Assembly (NCBI GenBank): GCA_050013075.1
Contig: JBEKFZ010000130.1
Coordinates: forward strand, 1-10,165
Length of the DNA: 10,165 nucleotides
Direction: 5' to 3'
Origin: JBEKIK01 sp050013075
GTDB taxonomy: Bacteria; Planctomycetota; Planctomycetia; Pirellulales; Thermoguttaceae
The notes under the pieces were generated by a model. That model was not told the DNA's origin. It worked only from the letters and a program-made list of their open reading frames with translations, and made no database searches. Both the position numbers and the translations under genes were made by a program. Positions 1 to 6,073 of the stretch are shown in pieces (position 1 is the first letter of the stretch; every line of letters begins with the position of its first letter).

Positions 1-696
1 CAAATCGCGCAGGCCGCCGCCGAGGTTTATGATCCAGTGACAGGCTTCGAACTGCTGCATCACGTCGGCGTCCAGGGTGTAAGCCCTGAGGTTGCTAGTG
101 GCCGTCAGCGTGTCCCCGACCAAGCCAACGTGGGTGGTAAGCCCCAGATGCGGATCTTCAAAGTCCTTCGCTGACGGAAGGATAACGTCGAAACTAGCAA
201 GGGAATTTGCTGTGGATGTAAAGGTTTCCGTGCTGGAGTCTTCGTCGAAGAACCACCATCGCACTCGACCGCCAAATCCGTTCGCTCCCACGTTTCCGAG
301 CCAGATCCGCGGGGCGGCAGCATAGCTGTAGTTGAAGAAATCGCTGGTGTATGTGGTGGTAGTAGGATTATCAAAGTCGGGGGCCGCCTGCGCGATCGTG
401 AACGCGTAGTTGGCACGCAATTGCGGCCTGAGCACGGTCAGTTCGGCCCCGCCAATGATGCCGGAATTGCAGCAGCACAACCCAGCCGCTCTTATCTGAG
501 CATAATCATCACAGCCGACGTCGCAGGTTTTCCCAGCACAATAGGCAGTGTCGCAGGCGGTGTCGCCGTAACTCGTGGCGTCGGCAGAGCTGGCCTTGCT
601 GGCCGTCGCATAGCGCTCGCTAGCGTGGACGGGTACCGTCCAACTGATGCCCACCCCTATAATCAGTGAGATTAGTACAAATTGACTGATTCGCAT
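1..696 (-). CDS. Outer-membrane beta-barrel porin, Lpg1974/MOMP-like (partial, C-terminus off window)
   Basis: The minus strand stays open from ATG at 696 to the left edge (232 codons), so the protein is cut by the window. AAGGAGG lies 5 nt before the ATG and fixes the start. Residues 1-25 form a signal peptide (hydrophobic 5-20, likely cleavage after VHA25). Residues 48-76 are Cys-rich (C48, C53, C58, C62, C74-76). Then come porin-like strands: GAELTVLRPQL near 83-93, APRIWLGNVGANGFGGRVRWW at 128-148 and LDADVMQQFEACHW near 208-221, followed by a Gly-rich strand. This order resembles the Legionella MOMP-like (Lpg1974) pore-forming family that is expanded in planctomycetes; the match is from memory. 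Its role would be passive transport or structure in the outer membrane. BBP7-type porins are the main alternative. Family fairly sure, substrate unknown. Confidence 0.72.
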   Translation of the reverse strand, partial: MRISQFVLISLIIGVGISWTVPVHASERYATASKASSADATSYGDTACDTAYCAGKTCDVGCDDYAQIRAAGLCCCNSGIIGGAELTVLRPQLRANYAFTIAQAAPDFDNPTTTTYTSDFFNYSYAAAPRIWLGNVGANGFGGRVRWWFFDEDSSTETFTSTANSLASFDVILPSAKDFEDPHLGLTTHVGLVGDTLTATSNLRAYTLDADVMQQFEACHWIINLGGGLRDL

Positions 697-1033
697 GTGC
701 CCCTCCTTGAAAGAATTACGAAACCAATCGCTACTCTCAACGTAATCGGAATAAACGGCCCTCAAACTTTACCACCTATTTTCCGCACGTCTGGTTTTAG
801 AAATGAGTTAAAATGCAATAACTATCAACAATTCCGCCCTCACCCTAGCCCCAATACCGTTCAATTAAGCAGTGCTAGCAGGCACGGCTGGTCAACATGT
901 TGTGCATTGGCGCCCTGGCAACCCAATATATGGGACGCCAGTGGATGCTGTCAGTGCTTAAATGAATGGTATTGACCCTGGCCATCTCCCGACCGCTGCG
1001 CGGTGCCCGGGGAGGGGAGTTTTGGATAGGCTC
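697..1033. other. Intergenic region between porin and flavoprotein genes
   Basis: These 337 bases hold no credible gene. The part nearest the porin carries its Shine-Dalgarno (701-708), and I see no convincing -35/-10 pair for it. The middle contains a structured element with imperfect terminal inverted repeats (865-961, listed separately). Close to the end of the flavoprotein gene, ACCGC and GCGGT (about 991-1003) can form a short GC hairpin inside CTCCC/GGGGAG arms. It has no T-run, so it is at best a weak terminator. Confidence 0.5.
865..961. repeat. 97-bp element with imperfect 16-bp terminal inverted repeats
   Basis: TTAAGCAGTGCTAGCA at 865-880 matches the reverse complement of TGCTGTCAGTGCTTAA at 946-961 at 13 of 16 positions. 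Inside lie the palindrome CAACATGTTG (893-902) and a nested hairpin with GGCG/CGCC outer arms and CCCA/TGGG inner arms (about 909-939). The whole piece could fold into one long hairpin, like a miniature inverted-repeat element or a structured RNA. I see no clear target duplication outside the ends. Confidence 0.35.
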
Positions 1034-1603
1034 TTAAAATCGGGCACCGAGGGTTTTGGCTTTTCGCAAGAGCCGATTGGAAATTTCGGGCTTGTGTTTG
1101 CTTCCCGGCTTGACCAGAGTGCCGAGGATTTTGTAGCCGCCGCAGCGAAGTATCTTTCGGACCGCCCGGATGGCGCCGCGGCTTTCGGCCAGGATAAAAT
1201 TCAACGGCCAAGGCCATGTGCAGGCGGTAACAATAACCGCGGGCTTGCTTTTGTGACGCGGGATTGGAAGTCCATTGGATCGCTGGGTGAAAAACGCCGG
1301 CACGTTGCGGTCGAAGAGCAGTTTTAGTTGGGCCGACATGTTGCCCCAGTGCGTCGGGGTGCCCACGATCAGGCCATCGGACTGGCGGATCATACGCCCA
1401 AGGCGATGGGCGTCGTCTTTGCTCAGGCAACACTCGCCGTCCGGCCTGCATTTCATGCAGGCGATGCAAGGCTGCATCCTGAGATCGTAAACGTCGATCC
1501 AATCGACCTGATGTTTTTCATCCAAGCCCTCGGCCACGGCGCGGAGTAGCCCGGCCACAGTTCCATTTTTGCGAGGACTACCGTTGAGGAGGAGGATTTT
1601 CAT
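1034..1603 (-). CDS. Flavodoxin-fold NAD(P)H-dependent FMN reductase / iron-sulfur flavoprotein-like
   Basis: A 189-residue cytoplasmic protein. It opens with MKILLLNGSPRKNGT, the first beta strand and FMN phosphate loop of NADPH-dependent FMN reductases. GTPTHWGNMSAQLKLLFDR (81-99) is the second flavin-binding segment. Between them, C46, C49, C52 and C58 (C59 adjacent) give CX2CX2CX5C, the compact cysteine motif of archaeal iron-sulfur flavoprotein (Isf), which binds a 4Fe-4S cluster. Many relatives in COG0655 keep a similar motif, so an Fe-S cluster is likely but not certain. Expected role: electron transfer or reduction of quinones or other small acceptors through FMN. The start is the only one that keeps the FMN loop; no good Shine-Dalgarno precedes it. 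It stands alone, separated from its neighbours by repeat-rich gaps. Confidence 0.85.
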   Translation of the reverse strand: MKILLLNGSPRKNGTVAGLLRAVAEGLDEKHQVDWIDVYDLRMQPCIACMKCRPDGECCLSKDDAHRLGRMIRQSDGLIVGTPTHWGNMSAQLKLLFDRNVPAFFTQRSNGLPIPRHKSKPAVIVTACTWPWPLNFILAESRGAIRAVRKILRCGGYKILGTLVKPGSKHKPEISNRLLRKAKTLGARF

Positions 1604-1669
1604 GATTTGCCGCTTTTTTTCCAGTCCACTGCGGGTCGCGGCTATTGATTGTCAGATAAGTAATTTCAC

Positions 1670-1742
1670 ATTTTTTCATCGGAGCCGGGCCGTGTCGGGT
1701 GCGGAAATGTCGGGGCGACACGCCCCGGCTCTGATTTTTTCA
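1670..1742. repeat. 55-bp palindromic element bracketed by 9-bp direct repeats
   Basis: Arms 1682-1697 and 1716-1731 pair over 16 bp with one mismatch (GAGCCGGGCCGTGTCG against CGACACGCCCCGGCTC), with an 18-nt loop. The palindrome lies between two exact copies of ATTTTTTCA, at 1670-1678 and 1734-1742, as expected if a 55-bp unit (1679-1733) had inserted with a 9-bp target duplication. The right-hand T-run also makes it look like a plus-strand terminator, but no plus-strand gene lies upstream to terminate. A REP- or MITE-like element fits better. Confidence 0.55.
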
Positions 1743-1773
1743 CGACATTCTTTTTCCGAGACTCAATAAACCG

Positions 1774-1808
1774 AACAGTAAACCGTGAACCGTAAACTGA
1801 AAACTAAT
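1774..1808. repeat. Heptamer array (AACCGTR / AACTGAA type), 5 units
   Basis: Five exact 7-nt steps: AACAGTA, AACCGTG, AACCGTA, AACTGAA, AACTAAT. The last unit ends one base before the stop codon of the secreted-protein gene on the minus strand (1809-1811). The same heptamer family, with the same closing unit AACTAAT, recurs at 8236-8277. Confidence 0.7.
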
Positions 1809-2183
1809 TTACCACGGTCCGCGGATGTAGTAGTCGCCGAATTGATCTGTGTCGCTGGGCCAGCGCGGGGTGGGCAGGAAGTCGGCGCGATTGTATACGC
1901 CGGGGCCGGGATAGTTGCGCTGGAATTGGTGCTCGATGGGCACGACGCGGGTATTGCCCACGCCCCAGCCCATCTTGGTCTGATTCTCGGCCGTGGGCGG
2001 CACGACCAGGGCCACGGGCATGCCCCAGGCGGTGTCGTAATAATCGCCGTGCCAAGGATAGGTCTGCGACGAGTAATAAGCCACCCGCCCCTTGACTGAG
2101 CCATAGCAGCAACCGGCAAGCGCTTGATCGGCCGCGGCCGCACACAAAAGCGACGCCAAAATGATAGTGAATTTGTATTTCAT
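1809..2183 (-). CDS. Small secreted protein, possible lipoprotein, planctomycete-type, unknown function
   Basis: 124 residues. Residues 1-24 are an export signal: K2/K4, a hydrophobic stretch 5-18, then ALAGC, where LAG-C25 fits a lipobox and ALA23 fits signal peptidase I, so lipoprotein or soluble export cannot be separated by eye. The mature part is rich in Tyr, Trp, Pro and Gly. It has the segment GMPVALVVPPTAENQTKMGW (54-73) followed by GVGNTRVVPIEHQFQRNYPG (74-93), a pattern I recall from small planctomycete proteins; no function is known to me. AAAGGA lies 10 nt before the ATG. The array at 1774-1808 abuts its stop, and a REP-like hairpin (2205-2231) lies just before its ribosome-binding site. 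It sits next to a second small secreted protein in the same orientation, so the two may be co-expressed at the cell surface. Confidence 0.75.
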   Translation of the reverse strand: MKYKFTIILASLLCAAAADQALAGCCYGSVKGRVAYYSSQTYPWHGDYYDTAWGMPVALVVPPTAENQTKMGWGVGNTRVVPIEHQFQRNYPGPGVYNRADFLPTPRWPSDTDQFGDYYIRGPW

Positions 2184-2204
2184 GGTTCAAGATTCCTTTG
2201 AAAA

Positions 2205-2231
2205 ACTCCCGCACAAGCGCCGGGGCTAAAC
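2205..2231 (+). repeat. REP-like hairpin with GCTAAAC tail, copy 1
   Basis: One of four copies of a short palindrome (others at 4983, 6021, 8864). It starts ACTCCCG, has the loop AA and ends with the conserved tail GCTAAAC. This copy is the most decayed: the left arm CCCGCAC is one base short of the right arm GCGCCGGG, so pairing is imperfect. It lies between the two small secreted-protein genes. Confidence 0.65.
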
Positions 2232-2237
2232 ATTATC

Positions 2238-2272
2238 GCACTCTCCACCAACCACTAACCACTCGCCACTAT
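2238..2272. repeat. Heptamer array (CCACTNN type), 5 units
   Basis: Exact 7-nt steps: GCACTCT, CCACCAA, CCACTAA, CCACTCG, CCACTAT. The array ends two bases before the stop codon (2274-2276) of the next minus-strand gene and follows the hairpin at 2205-2231 after six bases. Confidence 0.65.
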
Positions 2273-2273
2273 T

Positions 2274-2597
2274 TCAACGCCAGCTAACGCTGGTTAGCGT
2301 TTTTCCGCCATCGGAGTGATAGTATGCATAAGTGCGGTGATGGTGATACAGGAATTCGTGAGGCATGAGCGGCTGGTAGGTAATATAGGTCCATCCGACA
2401 AGCGGCGGCACGGGTCTGGGGCAAAGATATAGTTCCGCCCCGACGCTCTGGTCCCCGACCGGGGGAACGTAAAAGTTGTAAAACAGATCGCCCGGTGCAC
2501 TATGGCGCTCGGCCGCCTGCACCGCGGCGGGATTGCCGCTAAAGACCGCCAGCATGGCAGTGAAAATCAACATCGCACATAAAAGGCTGCGTAGCAT
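2274..2597 (-). CDS. Small secreted Tyr/His/Pro-rich protein, unknown function
   Basis: The reading frame is open from ATG at 2618 (114 residues), but the ATG at 2597 (107 residues) is preferred because AAAGGA lies 9 nt before it, as for the neighbouring gene. Either start gives a signal peptide: an Arg followed by a long hydrophobic stretch, cleaved near AVQA before AERHS. The mature protein is about 80 residues with FYNFYVPP, AELYLCPRPVPPLVGWTYIT and LMPHEFLYHHHRTYAYYH, typical of small exported planctomycete proteins as I recall them. Function unknown; the aromatic and His-rich make-up suggests structural or metal-binding roles, but that is a guess. The last codons overlap a palindrome (2276-2301), so the C-terminus may derive from a repeat. 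Confidence 0.7.
   Translation of the reverse strand: MLRSLLCAMLIFTAMLAVFSGNPAAVQAAERHSAPGDLFYNFYVPPVGDQSVGAELYLCPRPVPPLVGWTYITYQPLMPHEFLYHHHRTYAYYHSDGGKTLTSVSWR
2276..2301. repeat. Palindrome overlapping the 3' end of the secreted-protein gene
   Basis: GCTAAC (2283-2288) and GTTAGC (2293-2298) form a 6-bp stem around GCTG. Alternatively CCAGC and GCTGG pair around TAAC, inside AACG/CGTT arms. A T-run follows on the plus strand. Read on the minus strand, it encodes the last residues TLTSVSWR and the stop of the gene. Confidence 0.5.
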
Positions 2598-2620
2598 TAA
2601 TTTGGTTCCTTTCGTCATTG

Positions 2621-2648
2621 TTCATCCTTCATCCTTTATCCTTCATCC
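2621..2648. repeat. Heptamer array (TTCATCC; GGATGAA on the minus strand), 4 units
   Basis: Units TTCATCC, TTCATCC, TTTATCC, TTCATCC in exact 7-nt steps. It starts two bases upstream of the longer possible start codon (2618) of the secreted-protein gene, so on the minus strand its purine-rich units form the leader of that gene. Confidence 0.7.
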
Positions 2649-2761
2649 TTACTAAAAATCTCGGCTTGCAACGGTATTGCGGGTGAATCTTTATTTGCGG
2701 GATAAAGCGAAGAGGCGTAATTTGAGGAAAAGGCAAGGAAAGACGTGTGGGCGGTTGCCGG

Positions 2762-2776
2762 TATAATCGTTATAAT
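2762..2776 (+). promoter_or_regulatory. Possible promoter: two TATAAT hexamers 9 nt apart upstream of topoisomerase VI B
   Basis: TATAAT occurs at 2762-2767 and again at 2771-2776, in the divergent gap before the topoisomerase gene. TTGCCG at 2755-2760 is too close to act as a -35 for either, and no good -35 box lies 16-18 nt upstream. The assignment therefore rests on the -10 matches alone. Confidence 0.3.
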
Positions 2777-2824
2777 CTGCAAAGTGAAACTTCCTCTCCT
2801 TTTGGGAATTGATGTAGGGGCAGA

Positions 2825-2843
2825 ATGGCGGCCTTGCCGCCAT
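2825..2843. repeat. Perfect 8-bp hairpin in the topoisomerase leader
   Basis: ATGGCGGC, loop CTT, GCCGCCAT. The sequence just left of it begins GTAGGGGC. A GTAG head before a GC hairpin is a feature of many REP elements, so this may be a further REP family. It lies 55 bases before the start codon and would be transcribed in the leader. No T-run follows, so a terminator is unlikely. Confidence 0.45.
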
Positions 2844-2898
2844 CACCCGGGAGGAGAGGAAAATTTATAGCATTAAACAACCCACTTGAGGGGGGGTT

Positions 2899-4947
2899 TT
2901 GACAGTGCCCGTGGATGCCGCCCTGAAATTGACACAATCTCCGCCTTTAGACAAATCCGTCATGCAATCCGGGTCCAACGGCAACGGCGGCGGCGCCAGG
3001 CCCCAGCGGCCTCGGCGCCGTGCGACCGCCCAATCGATGGCCGCCAGCCAGCGGGATATCTCGGTAAGCGAATTTTTTGCCAAGAATCGGCATCTTTTGG
3101 GTTTTGACAGTCCGCGCCGTGCCCTACTGACCGCGGTCAAGGAGGCGGTCGATAACGCCCTGGACGCCTGCGAAGAGGCCGGCATCCTGCCTGAGATCTG
3201 GGTCCACGTCCAGCGCACCGCTTCCGACCGGTTCAAGGTCGGGGTGCAAGACAACGGGCCCGGGATACTGAAAAAAACCATTCCGCTTATTTTCGGCAAG
3301 CTGCTTTACGGGTCGAAATTTCACCGCATGCGCATGAGCCGCGGCCAGCAAGGCATCGGCATTAGCGCGGCGGGCATGTACGGGCTTTTGACCACGGGCA
3401 AGCCGGTGAAGATCATGTCCAAGGTCTCGCGGCGCGAGGCGGCCCATTATTATGAGATCCAAATCGACACCAAGCGGAATTGTCCTGAGATATTAAACGG
3501 CCGGGGCGAAGGCGTGGAAATTCCGCCCGGCGAGTCGGGCGCGAAGGCAATTGAAAAACACGAAATCGAATGGATCGACTCGGATCATGGCACCCGGGTG
3601 ACTATCGAACTGGAAGGCAAGTACCAGCGCGGACGGGGCAGCGTGGATGAGTATTTGGAACAGACGGCCATCGCCAATCCGCACGTGGCCATTCATTACG
3701 CCGATCCTGATGAAAACATTATCGACTATCAGCGTGTGGCCGAGACGCTTCCGCCTGAGCCAAGGGAAATCAAGCCGCATCCGTACGGAGTGGAATTGGG
3801 TCGGCTGGTGGGGATGTTAAAGGAAACCAAGGCCCCGACTATAGCCCAGTTTTTAATAAAGTCGTTTTCGCGGGTTTCGCCGGCCGTGGCCAGGCGGATT
3901 TGCGACGGGGCGAAGATCGGCACGCGGGCGAATCCAAAAAAGATCGGCCGGCACGAGGCCGACCAGCTTTATCAGACGATCCAGAAAACAAAGATTCCGC
4001 CCCCCGCGACCGATTGCATTTCGCCCATCGGCGAGGAATTGATCCTCAAGGGTTTGCACCAGGTGGTGCCGGGCGAATTCTATGCGGCCGCCACCCGTCC
4101 GCCGTCGGTTTATCGGGGCAATCCGTTCGCCATCGAGGTGGGATTGGCTTACGGCGGGGCGCCTATCGTGCATCGGGTCTCGCGCGAGGCACTGGCCGAA
4201 CTGCTCGAGGAAAGCGACGCCCGAACCCTGCGGCAGTTCCTTATCATCACCTTCCACGGCATCGGGGCCGACGCCGCCGATAAAATCCTGGATCAAGCCG
4301 GCACCAAGATCCGCGTGGCGCCGGGCAATCTGAAACCGGCTGAAATCGATAAACTTCATAAAGCCCTGCAAAGCATCAATCTCAGCGACGGACAGACGAT
4401 GAACATCCTGCGCTACGCCAACCGCGTGCCCTTGCAGTTCCAGGCCGGGGCCTGCGCAATCACGCAAACCGTGATGCAAACCAACTGGCGTTTGTACGGG
4501 CTTTCGCAGTCGCGGGGTTCGCTGCCGGCCGGGCCGGTCACGCTGATGGTGCACATGGCCAGTGTTTGGGTCCCCTTTACCAGCGAATCGAAAGAGGCCG
4601 TGGCGTCGTATGCGGAGATTCAAAAGGAAATCCGTCTGGCCTTGCAGGCCGTGGGCCGCAAATTGGGCATGTATCTGCGCCGCCGGCAGCGGGTCCGCCA
4701 CGAAGGCGAACGGCGGAACCTGTTCCTGCGTTACATCGGCGAAGTGGCCACGGCAGTAAGCCGCATCAACAGCACCGACCGCGACAAACTCTACAGCCAA
4801 CTCCTCGAAGTAGCCAAGAAACGCACCGCCCAGGCCGACCTTGAACTAGACGACCGCGGCCGGGAAATCGAAGAAGAAACCGAGGATTTCGGCGAAAACG
4901 TGCTGATCGTGGAGCCAACGCAGCCGGTGGTGCAAACTTCAGCTTGA
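2899..4947 (+). CDS. top6B: DNA topoisomerase VI subunit B (ATPase subunit)
   Basis: 682 residues. Type IIB topoisomerases pass one duplex through another; B binds ATP and clamps DNA, while A cleaves. The GHKL ATPase fold is plain: ISVSEFFAKNRHLLGFDSP (54-72), E82 and N86 in EAVDNALDA, DNGPGI (118-123), and the ATP-lid loop GQQGIGISAAGMYGLLTTGK (149-168). The H2TH segment is about 310-371, then the transducer with YANRVPLQFQ (506-515) and VWVPFTSESKEA, whose K565 is the conserved ATP-sensing Lys. A 60-residue stretch (441-500), between AYGG and YANRVPL, looks like a second H2TH copy. The tail (646-682) is acidic. An in-frame TGA at 2887 limits the start to TTG 2899, GTG 2905 or GTG 2911; the G-rich run 2889-2896 favours 2905, and ATG 2962 is also possible. 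No A subunit is adjacent. Confidence 0.95.
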   Translation: MTVPVDAALKLTQSPPLDKSVMQSGSNGNGGGARPQRPRRRATAQSMAASQRDISVSEFFAKNRHLLGFDSPRRALLTAVKEAVDNALDACEEAGILPEIWVHVQRTASDRFKVGVQDNGPGILKKTIPLIFGKLLYGSKFHRMRMSRGQQGIGISAAGMYGLLTTGKPVKIMSKVSRREAAHYYEIQIDTKRNCPEILNGRGEGVEIPPGESGAKAIEKHEIEWIDSDHGTRVTIELEGKYQRGRGSVDEYLEQTAIANPHVAIHYADPDENIIDYQRVAETLPPEPREIKPHPYGVELGRLVGMLKETKAPTIAQFLIKSFSRVSPAVARRICDGAKIGTRANPKKIGRHEADQLYQTIQKTKIPPPATDCISPIGEELILKGLHQVVPGEFYAAATRPPSVYRGNPFAIEVGLAYGGAPIVHRVSREALAELLEESDARTLRQFLIITFHGIGADAADKILDQAGTKIRVAPGNLKPAEIDKLHKALQSINLSDGQTMNILRYANRVPLQFQAGACAITQTVMQTNWRLYGLSQSRGSLPAGPVTLMVHMASVWVPFTSESKEAVASYAEIQKEIRLALQAVGRKLGMYLRRRQRVRHEGERRNLFLRYIGEVATAVSRINSTDRDKLYSQLLEVAKKRTAQADLELDDRGREIEEETEDFGENVLIVEPTQPVVQTSA

Positions 4948-5108
4948 GAGGCGGATAATTGCAAATCGAAAATCGTTGAAAAGTTTAGCCCCGGCACTTG
5001 TGCCGGGAGGATTCCCGTTGATATGAGCAATTTCCACGTTGCCATGCTCTGGAGTAGAAATACTAGCAAAATGTCCAAATGATCCGGAGCCTAGGAACAA
5101 GGCGTTAG
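4948..5108. other. Gap between top6B and nnrD
   Basis: It contains REP-like copy 2 in minus orientation (4983-5010), flanked by a 6-bp direct repeat CGTTGA (4974-4979 and 5016-5021). TTGCCA at 5039-5044 with TACTAG 16 nt further on is a poor promoter match. AAGG at 5099-5102 is a plausible ribosome-binding site for the GTG start of nnrD. The gap argues that nnrD is not tightly coupled to top6B. Confidence 0.4.
4983..5010 (-). repeat. REP-like hairpin with GCTAAAC tail, copy 2
   Basis: Reads GTTTAGC on the plus strand, then CCCGGCAC, TT, GTGCCGGG: a perfect 8-bp stem in the opposite orientation to the other three copies. It lies 36 bases after the topoisomerase stop codon. There is no T-run, so it is not a standard terminator. 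Confidence 0.7.
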
Positions 5109-5978
5109 GTGGCCATGACGAATTCCTCAAACGAACCGCTGCCGAAACTTCCGCCGCGAAAGGCGGATGCCCATAAGGGCGATTTCGGGACCGCGCTTAT
5201 CGTGGGCTCTTCGCGGGGGATGAGCGGGGCGGCGGCGCTGGCGGGGATGGCGGCGCTTAGGGGCGGGGCGGGATTGGTTCGGCTGGCCGTACCGGATGCG
5301 TGCTTGGAAACAGTCGCTTCTTTCGAGCCATCGTACATGACCGTGCCTTTGCCCAATGATGCCGCGGGCAGAATCGCCCTGGCTGCGCTTCCGAAAATTA
5401 TCGAACTAAGCGCGGCCGCCTCGGTTTTGGCACTTGGGCCCGGGCTGGGACGCTCGGATGAGCTAAACCAACTGGTCGGCAGGCTTTATCGGGAAATTGA
5501 AAAACCCATGGTCGTGGACGCCGACGCACTCAACGCCTTATCCACGCAACCGGAAATCATGGGAAAGCCCGGCGGGCCAAGGGTTTTGACGCCCCATCCC
5601 GGCGAGTTCGCCCGGCTGGTGGGCAAAAAACTCGACGGCGACCGGCGTTTGGAAGCGGCCGTTGAACTGGCCGCTCGGTGCGGAGTGGTGGTCTTGCTAA
5701 AAGGACACCGCACGCTGGTGACCGATGGAAAACGGCATGTTATTAATGCCACGGGCAATCCCGGCATGGCCTCCGGCGGATCTGGCGATGTATTGACTGG
5801 ATTGATAGCCGCGCTTTTATGCCAGCATCTTGAACCGTTCGCCGCCGCGCAACTCGGGGCGCATCTACACGGGCTGGCCGGCGACCTGGCGGCGAAAGAG
5901 CGGGGCGAAGTCTCGCTAATCGCCCGGGATTTGGTGGAATTCCTGCCGGCGGCGATTCGTGAATTCGGCCGCTGTTAA
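5109..5978 (+). CDS. nnrD: ADP/ATP-dependent NAD(P)H-hydrate dehydratase (stand-alone dehydratase domain)
   Basis: 289 residues. It repairs damaged NADH and NADPH by dehydrating the S-form hydrate at the expense of ADP or ATP, in the cytoplasm. The ribokinase-like fold shows its usual motifs in order: HKGDFGTALIVGSS (22-35), GPGLG (110-114), VVDADALN (135-142), LTPHPGEF (160-167), LLKGHRTLV (196-204) and NATGNPGMASGGSGDVLTG (213-231), where D227 is the expected catalytic Asp. The N-terminal epimerase domain present in bifunctional bacterial Nnr proteins is absent, so an NnrE partner should be encoded elsewhere. Start: GTG 5109 has AAGG 6 nt upstream; ATG 5115 (two codons in) is an alternative. 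It is followed by a repeat-rich gap and is probably a single-gene unit. Confidence 0.93.
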   Translation: MAMTNSSNEPLPKLPPRKADAHKGDFGTALIVGSSRGMSGAAALAGMAALRGGAGLVRLAVPDACLETVASFEPSYMTVPLPNDAAGRIALAALPKIIELSAAASVLALGPGLGRSDELNQLVGRLYREIEKPMVVDADALNALSTQPEIMGKPGGPRVLTPHPGEFARLVGKKLDGDRRLEAAVELAARCGVVVLLKGHRTLVTDGKRHVINATGNPGMASGGSGDVLTGLIAALLCQHLEPFAAAQLGAHLHGLAGDLAAKERGEVSLIARDLVEFLPAAIREFGRC

Positions 5979-6020
5979 TGGTGAAAAAAACAATCGCATA
6001 CAATGTAATCATTGCCAAAA

Positions 6021-6048
6021 ACTCCGGGCACAAGTGCCCGGGCTAAAC
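6021..6048 (+). repeat. REP-like hairpin with GCTAAAC tail, copy 3
   Basis: Left arm CCGGGCAC, loop AA, right arm GTGCCCGG: a perfect 8-bp stem whose G/C order differs from copy 2 (CCCGGCAC) but is matched by the opposite arm. The flanking ACTC and GCTAAAC are kept. It lies 42 bases after the nnrD stop codon. Confidence 0.7.
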
Positions 6049-6073
6049 GGTAATGCAACATTTCTTTTATAAC

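Noticed and set aside
92..669. Plus-strand frames at 92-325 and 421-669 and a minus frame at 105-416
   Set aside because: They are other frames of the porin gene, which has a signal peptide, a strong Shine-Dalgarno and porin motifs in one continuous frame.
1682..1740. Rho-independent terminator
   Set aside because: The T-run is on the plus-strand side, but both flanking genes are on the minus strand; there is no upstream plus-strand transcript for it to end.
1763..2214. Two minus-strand frames (1763-2143 and 1804-2214) overlapping the first small secreted gene
   Set aside because: Only the frame 1809-2183 has a clean signal peptide, a ribosome-binding site and a plausible mature protein; the others are Arg/Pro-rich shadows.
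3853..4800. Long open frame (315 codons) on the minus strand inside top6B
   Set aside because: It is antisense to the clearly conserved topoisomerase and its composition (His-, Arg-, Gln-rich) is typical of a GC-rich shadow frame.
5026..5082. Tiny ORF before nnrD (18 codons)
   Set aside because: No ribosome-binding site or protein-like character; length expected by chance.
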